The translations under genes were made by a program, and so were the position numbers. Positions 8,516 to 17,902 of a DNA stretch of 64,000 nt are shown in pieces (the stretch's first letter is position 1; each line of letters begins with the position of its first letter). Below the pieces are notes generated by a model that was given only the letters and a program-made list of their open reading frames with translations, was not told the DNA's origin and searched no databases. This DNA comes from Streptantibioticus rubrisoli (lineage in GTDB: Bacteria > Actinomycetota > Actinomycetes > Streptomycetales > Streptomycetaceae): positions 1 to 64,000 of the forward strand of contig NZ_JANFNH010000004.1 of the NCBI RefSeq assembly GCF_024436055.1, in the 5' to 3' direction.

Positions 8516-10246
8516 GTGCTGGAGGAGATGCGGATACGTTCCCTGGGCGTCATCGACGACGCGGTGGTCGAGTTGTCGCCGGGCTTCACGGCGGTGACCG
8601 GCGAGACGGGCGCGGGCAAGACGATGGTCGTCACCAGCCTCGGCCTGCTGCTCGGCGGCCGTGCCGACGCCGCGCTGGTGCGGATCGGCGCCAAGTCGGC
8701 CGTCGTCGAGGGGCGGATCAGCGTCGCCCCCGACTCAGCGGCGGCGGTACGGGCCGAGGACGCCGGGGCCGAGCTGGACGACGGCGCGCTGCTGGTCAGC
8801 CGGACCATCTCGGCGGAGGGCCGGTCCCGCGCGTACGTCGGCGGCCGTTCGGTGCCCGCCGCACTGCTCGGTGAGCTGGCCGACGACCTGGTCGCGGTAC
8901 ACGGCCAGACCGACCAGCAGGGCCTGCTGCGTCCCGCCCGGCAGCGGGCGGCGCTGGACCGGTACGCGGGCGAGGCGGTCGCCGTACCGCTGGCGAAGTA
9001 CGCGTCCGCGTACCGTCGGCTGCGTGAGGTGAGCACCGAGCTGGACACCCTGACGACCAAGGCGAGGGAACGGGCGCAGGAAGCGGACCTGCTGCGCTTC
9101 GGCCTGAACGAGATCGCCGCGGCCGAGCCGCTGCCCGGTGAGGACGTCGAACTGGCCGCCGAGGCCGAGCGGTTGGGGCACGCCGAGGCGCTGGCGTCGG
9201 CGGCCTCCGCCGCGCACTCCGCGCTCGCCGGGGACCCGGAGGACCCCGAGGGGGTGGACGCCACCACGCTGGTGGCTGGAGCGAGCCGCGCCCTGGAGTC
9301 CGTGCGCTCGCACGATCCGGCGCTCGCCGCGCTGGCCGACCGGCTGGGTGAGATCGGGATCCTGCTGTCCGACGTGGCGGGCGAGCTGGCCGGTTACGCG
9401 GACAACCTGGACGCGGATCCGCGGCGGCTCGCGGCGGTTGAGGAGCGGCGCTCGGTGCTGGCCCATCTCACCCGCAAGTACGGTGAGGACATCTCCTCGG
9501 TCCTGGCCTGGGCCGAGCAGGGTTCGGCGCGGCTGGCCGAACTGGAGGGCGACGACGACCGGATCGAGGCGCTGACCGCGGAGCGCGACGCGCTGCGCGC
9601 CGAACTCGGCGAGTTGGCACAGGCGTTGACAGACGCGCGGACGGCGGCGGCCGAACGGTTCGCCACGGCGGTGACCGCCGAGCTGGCCGAGCTGGCGATG
9701 CCGCATGCCCGTATCACGGTGGAGATCCGCCAGGTCGAGGACCCGGACGGCATCGAGGTCGGCGGGCGGGCCGTGGCCTTCGGGGCGAGCGGTGCCGACG
9801 AGGTGGAACTGCACCTCGCCCCGCACCCGGGCGCACCGGCGCGGCCGATCGCCAAGGGCGCCTCGGGCGGTGAGCTGTCCCGGGTGATGCTCGCGGTGGA
9901 AGTGGTGTTCGCGGGATCCGACCCGGTGCCGACGTATCTGTTCGACGAGGTGGACGCGGGCGTCGGCGGCAAGGCCGCGGTGGAGGTCGGCCGACGGCTG
10001 GCCAGGCTGGCCAGGACCGCTCAGGTCATCGTGGTGACCCATCTGCCGCAGGTGGCGGCCTTCGCCGACCGGCAGTTGCTGGTGGAGAAGACGAACGACG
10101 GGTCGGTGACCCGCAGTGGCGTCAGGGTGCTCGACGGTGAGGACCGAGTGCGCGAACTATCGCGAATGCTGGCGGGGTTGGAGGATTCGGACACCGCCCG
10201 TGCCCACGCGGAGGAACTCCTGGAGACGGCGCGCGCCGCACGCTGA
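8516..10246 (+). CDS. recN: DNA repair ATPase RecN
   Basis: The protein has 576 aa from GTG 8516 (LEEMRIRSLGVIDDA). It is an SMC-like protein acting in double-strand break repair. Walker A GETGAGKT is at residues 29-36. A long Ala/Glu/Leu-rich coiled coil occupies the middle (about 150-400), and the C-terminal lobe has the ABC signature SGGELSRVMLAVE and Walker B YLFDEVDAGVGG. ATG 8528 is also in frame but sits too close to the GGAGGA at 8521-8526. About 118 bp separate it from nadK. No LexA-type box is evident in that gap. Confidence 0.97.
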   Translation: MLEEMRIRSLGVIDDAVVELSPGFTAVTGETGAGKTMVVTSLGLLLGGRADAALVRIGAKSAVVEGRISVAPDSAAAVRAEDAGAELDDGALLVSRTISAEGRSRAYVGGRSVPAALLGELADDLVAVHGQTDQQGLLRPARQRAALDRYAGEAVAVPLAKYASAYRRLREVSTELDTLTTKARERAQEADLLRFGLNEIAAAEPLPGEDVELAAEAERLGHAEALASAASAAHSALAGDPEDPEGVDATTLVAGASRALESVRSHDPALAALADRLGEIGILLSDVAGELAGYADNLDADPRRLAAVEERRSVLAHLTRKYGEDISSVLAWAEQGSARLAELEGDDDRIEALTAERDALRAELGELAQALTDARTAAAERFATAVTAELAELAMPHARITVEIRQVEDPDGIEVGGRAVAFGASGADEVELHLAPHPGAPARPIAKGASGGELSRVMLAVEVVFAGSDPVPTYLFDEVDAGVGGKAAVEVGRRLARLARTAQVIVVTHLPQVAAFADRQLLVEKTNDGSVTRSGVRVLDGEDRVRELSRMLAGLEDSDTARAHAEELLETARAAR

Positions 10247-10347
10247 GGGGCGCCTTCCGCTTGTGGCCGAGGTGGGGTCGGCAGCGCGCGACCCCGCACC
10301 GCGCCGCCCGGCGGTTAGAACCCGCCGTGACGCCGACCAAGCCCCCC

Positions 10348-10373
10348 GGCGTGGCGGCGTGCGCCGCCACGCC
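10348..10373 (+). terminator. GC-rich hairpin after recN
   Basis: A perfect 11-bp stem (10348-10358 with 10363-10373) has a 4-nt GTGC loop and no T tract. It lies about 100 nt after the recN stop and before the ribosome site of the next gene. It is likely a T-less terminator or attenuator. Confidence 0.55.
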
Positions 10374-10470
10374 GCCCGTGCCTACGCGAAGCGGGCGCCG
10401 GAGATGGCCGACAATGGGGGTGGCCGCGTGGGGGTGGCCGTGAGGCAGCCATCGGAGGGGGACGAGCCAC

Positions 10471-11277
10471 ATGTTCAGGACCGCGTTGGTGGCGGCAGGC
10501 GCCACAAGAGCCGCTTACGGTGCGCTGCGCGCCCGAGCACCCGGCGGCGCCGACCGTTGGCTGCGCAAGAACCACGCGGGCCGCACCGTTGACCTGTACG
10601 GCGGACTGGCGGCCGCCGCCGGTGTTGTGCTGGCGACCGCGGCCGCCCCGGGCCTGAGGGGCCGTACCCGCGCGGCGGCGCTGCTCGCCACGGTCGCGGC
10701 GGCGGGCTGCGGGGCGTACGACGACCAGGCGGGCTCCGCCGAGGAGCGCGGCTTGCGGGTCCACCTACGGAAGCTCGCCGACGGCCGGGTCACCTCCGGC
10801 ACGGTCAAACTGCTGGGCATCGGCGCGGCGGGACTGGCCGCGGGCGCGCTGATCGACAGACGACGCCCGGTGGACGCGGTCCTGGCCGCAGTGGTCATCG
10901 CGGGCAGCGCCCATCTGGCCAACCTGCTGGACGTGGCCCCCGGCCGGGCGGTCAAGGCGGTGCTCACCGCCGGTGCGCCCGGCGTGCTGCGCGGTGGCCT
11001 CGGGAGTGCGTTGGCCGCCGGACCGGTCGCCGCCGCCGCGGCGGTGCTCGCCGACGACCTGGGGGAGCGCACCATGCTGGGGGACGCTGGCGCGCATGCG
11101 CTGGGCGCGGCGCTCGGTGTGTCGATCGTGGCCGCGAACGGCCGCACCGGCCGGGCGCTGCACGCGGCGGTACTGGTCGCGCTGGCGGCGATCGGTGACA
11201 AGGTGAGTTACGGCGACGCACTGTGGACTGCCCCAGGAATACGGGTAGTTGACACCTGGGGACGTCTTCCGCGCTGA
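10471..11277 (+). CDS. MraY/WecA-like polyprenyl-phosphate glycosyltransferase superfamily membrane protein
   Basis: The protein has 268 aa with about seven to eight hydrophobic segments. GGAGGGGG lies 9 nt before ATG 10471. Although short for MraY/WecA (normally 320-380 aa), it keeps the superfamily marks in order: YDDQAG (the DDxxG magnesium site), a lone K/R-rich loop, LANLLDVAPGRA (NxxDxxxG) and MLGDAGAHALGAALG (the GDxGA loop). This suggests transfer of a sugar phosphate to a polyprenyl carrier, or a derived non-catalytic role. The adjacent GT4 gene supports a glycolipid or surface-polymer pathway. The substrate cannot be told from sequence. Confidence 0.8.
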   Translation: MFRTALVAAGATRAAYGALRARAPGGADRWLRKNHAGRTVDLYGGLAAAAGVVLATAAAPGLRGRTRAAALLATVAAAGCGAYDDQAGSAEERGLRVHLRKLADGRVTSGTVKLLGIGAAGLAAGALIDRRRPVDAVLAAVVIAGSAHLANLLDVAPGRAVKAVLTAGAPGVLRGGLGSALAAGPVAAAAAVLADDLGERTMLGDAGAHALGAALGVSIVAANGRTGRALHAAVLVALAAIGDKVSYGDALWTAPGIRVVDTWGRLPR

Positions 11278-11538
11278 CGGTGGCTTTCGCCCTTAAGGCG
11301 ACGGTTGGCTTCACACCCACTCAAATGGGTGATCCCGCACCAGCGCCCACCCCCACCAGCCGGGGAGCGGCCCTCGTACTGTCGGCCCCTGCTGGCATCC
11401 TGGAACCGCAAGCCCCCGAACCGAACACCGATCCACCCGTCCGCACAGGAACATCCAGGGGCGAACGGGTGTGCCTCCGTTGCCATCCCGTACGTTCAAC
11501 CAGCGAAGCACGCCGCCTACCCAGGAGCCGTACCCCGC

Positions 11539-12672
11539 GTGAGCACTAGCCAGACCCCGCCGTACGGGCCGTTGCACGCCGTGCAGGTGCTCGGCACGAC
11601 GGCCGGTGCGCATGTCAGCTCGCTGGCGGGTGGGCTGGTGGCGCGCGGGGTGGACGTGACGGTGTGCGGGCCCGCCGAGGCGGCCCAGGCGTATGGATTC
11701 GCCGGGACCGGCGCCCGGTTCACCCCCGTGGACATCGGTGGCAGGCCGGGCCCGCGCGCGGACGCGCTGGCCATCGCCGCGCTACGGGCCGCCTGTGCGC
11801 GCGCCGATGTGATCCATGCGCACGGGCTGCGCGCCGGACTGCTGGCCTCGCTCGCGGTCCCCGCGCCCAGGCGCCAGGCGCTGGTGGTCAGTTGGCACGG
11901 CAGCGAGCCCGCGTCCGGCACTCGCGCGGGCCTGCTGCGGCTGCTGGAACGGCGGGTGGCCAGAGCCGCCACCGTGGTGCTCGGTACCTCGTCGGAACTC
12001 GTCGACCAGGTACGGCGGTTGGGTGCCCGGGATGCCCGGTTGGCGCCGGTCGCGCTGCCCGGGCCACGGCTGGATCCGGAACGGCCCGGCGCCGACGCGG
12101 AGTGCGCCCGGCAGAAGCGGCGCGCCGAACTCGGCGCCATGGACCAGCCGTTGCTGCTGGCGGTCGGCCGCCTCGAACCGCACAAGGGGTACGACCTGTT
12201 GCTGGACGCGGCCCGCGAGTGGCGGTCCCTGGAACCGCCGCCGCTGGTCGCCATCGCGGGTGAGGGCAGCTGCCGCCCGGCGCTCCAGCACCGGATCGAC
12301 GCGGAGGACCTGCCGGTCCGGCTGCTGGGGCGGCGCGATGACATCGCCGAACTCCTCGCGGCGGCCGATCTGGTGGTGCTGCCCAGCCGCTGGGAGTCCC
12401 GGCCGCTGATCGCCGAGGAGGCGCTGCACGCCGGGGTGCCGCTGGTCGCCACGGCGGTCGGCGGCATCCCCGAACTGGTCGGCGACGCGGCCGCGCTCGT
12501 CCCCTACGGGGACGCGCGGGCCCTGGCTCGCGCCGTCACCGGACTGCTCGCCGACCCGGACGACCGCGCCCGGCTGGCCGCGGAGGGTCGGGCACAGGCG
12601 GCCACCTGGCCCAGTGAGGACGACACCGTCGCGCAAGTCCTCAGTGTCTACGACGAGTTGAGGGTGGGCTGA
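11539..12672 (+). CDS. GT4 family glycosyltransferase
   Basis: The protein has 377 aa from GTG 11539, with AGGAG at 11523-11527. It has a GT-B fold with an N-terminal acceptor domain (LGTTAGAHVSSLAGGL, HAHGLRAGLLASL) and a C-terminal donor domain with AVGRLEPHKGYDLLLDA and the EX7E-like SRWESRPLIAEEALHAGVPLVAT. The C-terminal GGIPELVGD loop is typical of retaining GT4 enzymes using a nucleotide-sugar. It probably acts in the cytoplasm on a membrane acceptor, plausibly with the neighbouring MraY-like protein. The 260-bp upstream gap allows it its own promoter. Confidence 0.92.
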   Translation: MSTSQTPPYGPLHAVQVLGTTAGAHVSSLAGGLVARGVDVTVCGPAEAAQAYGFAGTGARFTPVDIGGRPGPRADALAIAALRAACARADVIHAHGLRAGLLASLAVPAPRRQALVVSWHGSEPASGTRAGLLRLLERRVARAATVVLGTSSELVDQVRRLGARDARLAPVALPGPRLDPERPGADAECARQKRRAELGAMDQPLLLAVGRLEPHKGYDLLLDAAREWRSLEPPPLVAIAGEGSCRPALQHRIDAEDLPVRLLGRRDDIAELLAAADLVVLPSRWESRPLIAEEALHAGVPLVATAVGGIPELVGDAAALVPYGDARALARAVTGLLADPDDRARLAAEGRAQAATWPSEDDTVAQVLSVYDELRVG

Positions 12673-12824
12673 CGCCCGGTCTCTTCGCCCGGGGTGCGGC
12701 TGGTTCGGCACCGCCGGGCTCCGCCGCGCCGCCGCTGCGGGATTTACTCCGGGCAAGCCCCCAACCCCTCCACCGGGCAAAGCGCTGGGGGCAAGCCCCC
12801 ACCCCCCCCGGGAACCCCCCTCGC

Positions 12825-14645
12825 TCAACCCCCGTACGCGCCGGAGGCGGTGAGGCGTAGGGCCGTGTCGATCAGCGGCACGTGGCTGAACGCCTGGGGG
12901 AAGTTGCCCACCTGCCGTTGCCGCCGGGGGTCCCACTCCTCCGCGAGCAGCCCGAGGTCGTTGCGGAGCGACAGCAGCTTCTCGAACAGCTGCCGGGCCT
13001 CGTCCACCCGGCCGATCATCGCCAGGTCGTCCGCGAGCCAGAACGAGCAGGCGAGGAACGCCCCCTCGTCACCGGGCAGGCCGTCCACGCCCGCGTGGGC
13101 GCCCTCGGTGGGATAGCGCAGCACGAAGCCGCCGTCGACCGTCAGTTCCTTCTGGATCGCCTCGATGGTGCCGATGACCCGCTTGTCGTCCGGCGGCAGG
13201 AAGCCGACCTGCGGGATCAGCAGCAGCGAGGCGTCCAGCTCCCTGGAGCCGTAGGACTGGGTGAAGGTGTTGCGGTCCTTGTCGTAGCCCTTCTCGCACA
13301 CGTCCCGGTGGATCTCGTCGCGCAGCTCGCGCCAGCGCTCCAGCGGCCCGTCGACCTCCCCGGACTCGATCAGCTTGACCGTGCGGTCCACCGCGACCCA
13401 GGCCATCACCTTGGAGTGCACGAAGTGGCGGCGCGGCCCGCGCACCTCCCAGATGCCCTCGTCCGGCTCCTGCCAGTGGTCCTCCAGGTACTGGATCAGC
13501 TTCAGCTGGAGCAGACTCGCGTAGTCGTTGCGGGCCAGACCGGTCATCAGCGCCAGGTGCAGCGCCTCGCTGACCTCGCCGTACACGTCGAGCTGGAGCT
13601 GGCGCACCGCGCCGTTGCCCACCCGTACCGGCTTGGAGCCCTCGTAGCCGGGCAGCCAGGTCAGCTCCGTCTCGCCCAACTCCCGCTCGCCCGCGATCCC
13701 GTACATGATCTGCAGGTTCTCCGGGTCCCCGGCCACCGCGCGCAACAGCCACTCGCGCCAGGCGCGGGCCTCCTCGCGGTAGCCGGTGCGCAGCAGCGAC
13801 GACAGGGTGATCGCCGCGTCCCGCAGCCAGGTGAAGCGGTAGTCCCAGTTCCGAACGCCGCCGATGTCCTCCGGCAGCGAGGTGGTGGGCGCGGCGACGA
13901 TCCCGCCGGTCGGGCCGTAGGTCAGCGCCTTCAGCGTGATCAGCGAACGGATGACGGCGTCCCGGTACGGGCCGTGGTACGTGCAGTGGTCGACCCAGTC
14001 GCGCCAGAACTCCTCGGTGGCCGCCAGCGAGGCCTCCGGGTCCGGCATCGCGGGCGGCTGGTGGTGCGAGGGCTGCCAGCTGATGGTGAACGCGATCCGC
14101 TCGCCGGGGGAGACGGTGAAGTCGGCGAAGGTCGTCAAGTCCTTGCCGTACGTGGGGCATTCGGTGTCCAGCCACACCGAGTCGGGACCGGCCACCGCGA
14201 CCGTGCGGCCCTCGGTGGCCTGCGGGTCCTCCACCCGATGCACCCACGGCACCACCGCCCCGTAGGAGAAGCGCATCCGCAGCGCCGAGCGCATCGGCAC
14301 CCGGCCGCTGACCCCCTCAACGATCCGGATCAACTGCGGCGCGCCGTCACGTGGCGGCATGAAGTCGATGATCCGCACGGTGCCGCGCTGGGTGTCCCAC
14401 TCCGACTCCAGCACCAGGGAGTCCCCGCGGTAGCGGCGGCGCGTCGCGGCGGGCGGCTGCGTGCCGTGCGGGTACGCCGGGCCCAGCCGCCAGTAGCCGT
14501 GCTCATCGGCGCCGAGCAGCCCCGCGAAGACCGCGGGGGAGTCGAAGCGGGGCAGGCACAGCCAGTCGGCCGTACCGTCCCGGCAGACCAGGGCGGCGGT
14601 CTGCATGTCGCCGATGAGTGCGTAGTCCTCGATGCGCCCGGCCAC
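12825..14645 (-). CDS. Glycoside hydrolase family 15 protein (glucoamylase/trehalase type)
   Basis: The protein has 606 aa. GTG 14645 is preferred over ATG 14651 because GGAG at 14652-14655 touches the ATG but is 6 nt from the GTG, giving the usual AGRIEDYALIGDMQTAALV start. An N-terminal beta-rich domain (1 to about 220) leads into an (alpha/alpha)6 barrel. The RNWDYRFTWLRDAA segment is the family's catalytic region, and EEWDPRRQRQVGNFPQAFSH near the C-terminus carries the other carboxylate region. There is no signal peptide, so it acts in the cytoplasm; actinobacterial relatives include trehalases and enzymes on short alpha-glucans. Confidence 0.94.
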   Translation of the reverse strand: MAGRIEDYALIGDMQTAALVCRDGTADWLCLPRFDSPAVFAGLLGADEHGYWRLGPAYPHGTQPPAATRRRYRGDSLVLESEWDTQRGTVRIIDFMPPRDGAPQLIRIVEGVSGRVPMRSALRMRFSYGAVVPWVHRVEDPQATEGRTVAVAGPDSVWLDTECPTYGKDLTTFADFTVSPGERIAFTISWQPSHHQPPAMPDPEASLAATEEFWRDWVDHCTYHGPYRDAVIRSLITLKALTYGPTGGIVAAPTTSLPEDIGGVRNWDYRFTWLRDAAITLSSLLRTGYREEARAWREWLLRAVAGDPENLQIMYGIAGERELGETELTWLPGYEGSKPVRVGNGAVRQLQLDVYGEVSEALHLALMTGLARNDYASLLQLKLIQYLEDHWQEPDEGIWEVRGPRRHFVHSKVMAWVAVDRTVKLIESGEVDGPLERWRELRDEIHRDVCEKGYDKDRNTFTQSYGSRELDASLLLIPQVGFLPPDDKRVIGTIEAIQKELTVDGGFVLRYPTEGAHAGVDGLPGDEGAFLACSFWLADDLAMIGRVDEARQLFEKLLSLRNDLGLLAEEWDPRRQRQVGNFPQAFSHVPLIDTALRLTASGAYGG

Positions 14646-15174
14646 GTACATCTCCAGTCGAACAGCTTGAACCGTCCCGAGGGACGTTCGAATTCCAGGT
14701 CTGGCGTATTCGACGAACCTTGCTCCGGTGCCCCCTTGTACCGTGATGCGCCCCTTTGCTGGTTATACGCATGGGGCGGTCTCACAGTTCGGGAGCGGGC
14801 GGGGATGATGCCGTGCCGGCCGGCTCGCTATGGCCCCTTCCTGCGCCGCCGAACCCGACGGCACGAAGAGAGTGTCCGAGCAGAATACGACGTTGAACGG
14901 GGGGCGCGTGCGTTCTCCGGACGGCCGATTTCGGCCGGTCGGGTGAGCCGTGCGCCCAGCGCGACACGGTGACCGCGGGCGGTGAACGGCGGCCCGCTCG
15001 TACGCCGCCGCGCGCGGTTCGCCGGGGCGGTTGCCGCGCCGCCGAACGCGGTCGGGTCCAGCCGCTGATACGCTGGTAGCCCGTGGGCCGGTGGGTTGAA
15101 CCACTGAACCGCCTCGACGACTCCACCCCACACCGAGCCGTTGATCCTCACCTCGCGACCACGGGAGCCCCCTC
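14646..15174. other. Divergent intergenic region, GH15 / pyrG
   Basis: About 530 bp separate the divergent GH15 gene and pyrG. Open frames exist here but have no ribosome sites or recognisable domains. The stretch 14660-14760 is the least GC-rich part and probably holds the GH15 promoter. A GGCCGA/TCGGCC inverted repeat lies near 14922-14937. No RNA gene was recognised. Confidence 0.5.
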
Positions 15175-16881
15175 TTGGCACTGCCTCATCCTGGCAAAAA
15201 CCAGACGACCAAGCACATCTTCGTCACCGGGGGTGTGGCCTCGTCGCTCGGCAAGGGGCTGACGGCCTCCAGCCTCGGCGCCCTGCTCAAGGCGCGCGGC
15301 CTGCGGGTCACCATGCAGAAGCTCGACCCGTACCTGAACGTCGACCCCGGGACGATGAACCCGTTCCAGCACGGCGAGGTGTTCGTCACCAACGACGGTG
15401 CCGAGACCGACCTGGACATCGGCCACTACGAGCGGTTCCTCGACGTCGACCTGGATGGTTCGGCCAACGTCACCACCGGCCAGGTGTACTCCTCGGTGAT
15501 CGCCAAGGAGCGGCGCGGTGAGTACCTCGGTGACACGGTGCAGGTGATTCCCCACATCACCAACGAGATCAAGTCGCGGATCCGGCGGATGGCCACCGAC
15601 GACGTCGACGTGGTCATCACCGAGGTCGGCGGCACCGTCGGCGACATCGAGTCGCTGCCGTTCCTGGAGTCGGTACGCCAGGTCCGGCACGAGGTCGGCC
15701 GGGACAACGTGTTCTTCGTGCACGTCTCCCTGCTGCCGTACATCGGCCCGTCCGGCGAGCTGAAGACCAAGCCGACGCAGCACTCGGTCGCGGCGCTGCG
15801 CAACATCGGTATCCAGCCGGACGCGATCGTGCTGCGTGCCGACCGCGAGGTGCCGACCGCCATCAAGCGCAAGATCTCGCTGATGTGCGACGTGGACGAG
15901 GACGCGGTGGTGGCCGCGATCGACGCCAAGTCGATCTACGACATCCCCAAGGTGCTGCACGGCGAGGGCCTGGACGCGTACGTCGTGCGCCGCCTGGACC
16001 TGCCCTTCCGCGACGTGGACTGGACGCAGTGGGACGACCTGCTGGACCGGGTGCACAACCCCGCCCACGAGGTGACGGTCGCGCTGGTCGGCAAGTACAT
16101 CGACCTGCCGGACGCCTATCTGTCGGTGACCGAGGCGCTGCGCGCGGGCGGCTTCGCCAACAACACCCGGGTGAAGATCAAGTGGGTCACCTCGGACGAC
16201 TGCCGTGACGCGGCCGGTGCCGAGCGGCAGCTCGCGGACGTGGACGCGGTCTGCGTGCCCGGCGGCTTCGGCGACCGTGGTGTGGAGGGCAAGGTCGCGG
16301 CCATCGCCTACGCCCGGGAGAACAAGATCCCGCTGCTGGGCCTGTGCCTCGGCCTGCAGTGCGTGGTCATCGAGGCGGCCCGCAACCGCGCCGGTATCAA
16401 GGACGCCAACTCCACCGAGTTCGACCCCGCCACCGCGCACCCGGTGATCTCCACGATGGCCGAGCAGCTCGACATCGTCGAGGGCAAGGGCGACCTGGGC
16501 GGCACCATGCGGCTGGGCATCTACCCGGCCAAGCTCGCCGAGGGCTCCATCGTGCGCGAGGTCTACGGCGGCGAGCCGTACGTCGAGGAGCGGCACCGGC
16601 ACCGCTACGAGGTCAACAACGCCTACCGCGCGGAGCTGGAGAAGAAGGCCGGAATCGTCTTCTCCGGCACCTCGCCGGACAACAAGCTGGTGGAGTACGT
16701 GGAGTACCCGCGCGAGGTGCACCCGTACCTGGTCGCCACCCAGGCGCACCCGGAGCTGAAGTCCCGGCCGACCCGTCCGCACCCGCTGTTCGCGGGCCTG
16801 GTCGCGGCGGCGGTCCGCCGCCAGCAGGGCGCCGACGCGCTGGCCGAGCCGGTGAAGGAGCAGGCCAAGGCCAAGGCCTGA
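15175..16881 (+). CDS. pyrG: CTP synthase
   Basis: The protein has 568 aa and makes CTP from UTP, ATP and glutamine. TTG 15175 has GGGAG at 15162-15166 and gives a short lead before [17 protein letters not shown], the amidoligase P-loop. That domain runs to about residue 285. A class I glutamine amidotransferase domain follows: [10 protein letters not shown] holds the nucleophilic Cys, and [16 protein letters not shown] holds the end of the Cys-His-Glu triad. It is complete and has the usual length, with a 20-residue C-terminal Ala/Lys tail. A Nudix gene follows, as in other streptomycetes. Confidence 0.98.
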   Translation: MALPHPGKNQTTKHIFVTGGVASSLGKGLTASSLGALLKARGLRVTMQKLDPYLNVDPGTMNPFQHGEVFVTNDGAETDLDIGHYERFLDVDLDGSANVTTGQVYSSVIAKERRGEYLGDTVQVIPHITNEIKSRIRRMATDDVDVVITEVGGTVGDIESLPFLESVRQVRHEVGRDNVFFVHVSLLPYIGPSGELKTKPTQHSVAALRNIGIQPDAIVLRADREVPTAIKRKISLMCDVDEDAVVAAIDAKSIYDIPKVLHGEGLDAYVVRRLDLPFRDVDWTQWDDLLDRVHNPAHEVTVALVGKYIDLPDAYLSVTEALRAGGFANNTRVKIKWVTSDDCRDAAGAERQLADVDAVCVPGGFGDRGVEGKVAAIAYARENKIPLLGLCLGLQCVVIEAARNRAGIKDANSTEFDPATAHPVISTMAEQLDIVEGKGDLGGTMRLGIYPAKLAEGSIVREVYGGEPYVEERHRHRYEVNNAYRAELEKKAGIVFSGTSPDNKLVEYVEYPREVHPYLVATQAHPELKSRPTRPHPLFAGLVAAAVRRQQGADALAEPVKEQAKAKA

Positions 16882-16896
16882 GCTCGGACTCGAAAG

Positions 16897-16934
16897 GGTG
16901 CCGGGGCGACCACGTGTGCGGTCACCCCGGCACC
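16897..16934 (+). terminator. Hairpin between pyrG and the Nudix gene
   Basis: A 14-bp stem (16897-16910 with 16921-16934) has one C-A mismatch and a 10-nt loop. It may partly terminate pyrG transcription, or reduce read-through to the Nudix gene 30 nt downstream. Confidence 0.6.
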
Positions 16935-16964
16935 GCCGTTCCCCCCCGGAGGAGCCGAAGACCC

Positions 16965-17600
16965 ATGCATGAGCCCGTTGTTCACGACACCCCTGAGGAG
17001 TGGCCGGTCTCGGCCACCGAGACGCCGTTCACCGGCCGGGTGACCGGTGTGCGCAGCGACCTGGTGACGATGCCGGACGGCAGCACCGCCCGCCGCGACT
17101 ACCAGACGCACCCCGGTTCGGTGGCCGTGGTGGCGCTCGACGAGGACGGCCGGGTACTGGTGCTGCGGCAGTACCGGCATCCGGTGCGGCAGCGGCTGTG
17201 GGAGGTCCCGGCCGGGTTGCTGGACGTGCCCGGTGAGCATCCGCTGCACGCGGCGCAGCGCGAGCTGTACGAGGAGGCGCACGTCAAGGCGGCGGACTGG
17301 CGGGTGCTGGTGGACATCTACAGCACTCCCGGCGGCTCCGACGAGGCGATCCGGATCTTCCTCGCCCGCGAGCTGACGGATGCCGAGGGCGAGCGGTTCG
17401 CGGCCTCGGCGGAGGAGGCCGAGTTCGAGCACGCCCGCGTTCCGCTGGACGAGCTGGTGCGCGGCGTCCTCGCGGGGGAGCTGCACAACTCCTGCCTGGC
17501 GGTTGGGGTGTTGGCGCTGCGCGCAGTCCTCAACGGCGACGGCCCGCAGGCCCTCCGCCCAGCCGACGCACCGTGGCCAGCGCGCCCGTTCGAGCAGTAG
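16965..17600 (+). CDS. Nudix hydrolase, ADP-ribose pyrophosphatase type
   Basis: The protein has 211 aa. GGAGGAG at 16949-16955 supports ATG 16965. The Nudix box is GLLDVPGEHPLHAAQRELYEEA. It keeps the REL-EE core but has one extra residue before the first Glu, and His where Gly is usual; this variant is common in the streptomycete orthologue. The upstream QTHPGSVAVVALDEDGRVLVLRQYRHPV is the ADP-ribose pyrophosphatase N-terminal pattern. It probably hydrolyses ADP-ribose or a related sugar nucleotide in the cytoplasm. Confidence 0.93.
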   Translation: MHEPVVHDTPEEWPVSATETPFTGRVTGVRSDLVTMPDGSTARRDYQTHPGSVAVVALDEDGRVLVLRQYRHPVRQRLWEVPAGLLDVPGEHPLHAAQRELYEEAHVKAADWRVLVDIYSTPGGSDEAIRIFLARELTDAEGERFAASAEEAEFEHARVPLDELVRGVLAGELHNSCLAVGVLALRAVLNGDGPQALRPADAPWPARPFEQ

Positions 17601-17715
17601 GCGCTTCGCTGGAAGTGCCGCGAGGTCCCGTCGATCGGCTGCGGCGTCGTCGTGGCTGGTCGCGCCCACGCGGCGGAGCCGCACATGAACACAGCCCCGC
17701 GCCCCTTCGGGTCGC
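17601..17715. repeat. Intergenic repeat, copy 1
   Basis: The sequence from about 17605 to 17711 matches a second copy at 23386-23500. The core at 17652-17703 (GTGGCTGGTCGCGCCCACGC through ACAGCCCCGCGCC) is identical over about 52 bases. Both copies start right after a CDS stop. I recall similar elements in many streptomycete intergenic regions. The rest of the gap to 17902 has no recognisable gene. Confidence 0.88.
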
Positions 17716-17902
17716 CGCCGCCGTGGGGGCGTGGCCCCCGCACGACCCAAGATCACCCGCGCGTGATACCCCCCGCGAATCCCCATGATCCGATGGAGTG
17801 ATCATCACAGCGGGTTGCGCCGACCGCCCGGTGACAGGGCTCGTATCCTCCTGTGTACGCGCGGCACGCGCCGCGTAACACGGAAAACGGGAGTGTGGCC
17901 CC

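Noticed and set aside
16965-17600. Broken Nudix box
   Set aside because: One extra residue and His for Gly looked like a defect, but the same variant is what I recall in the streptomycete orthologue.
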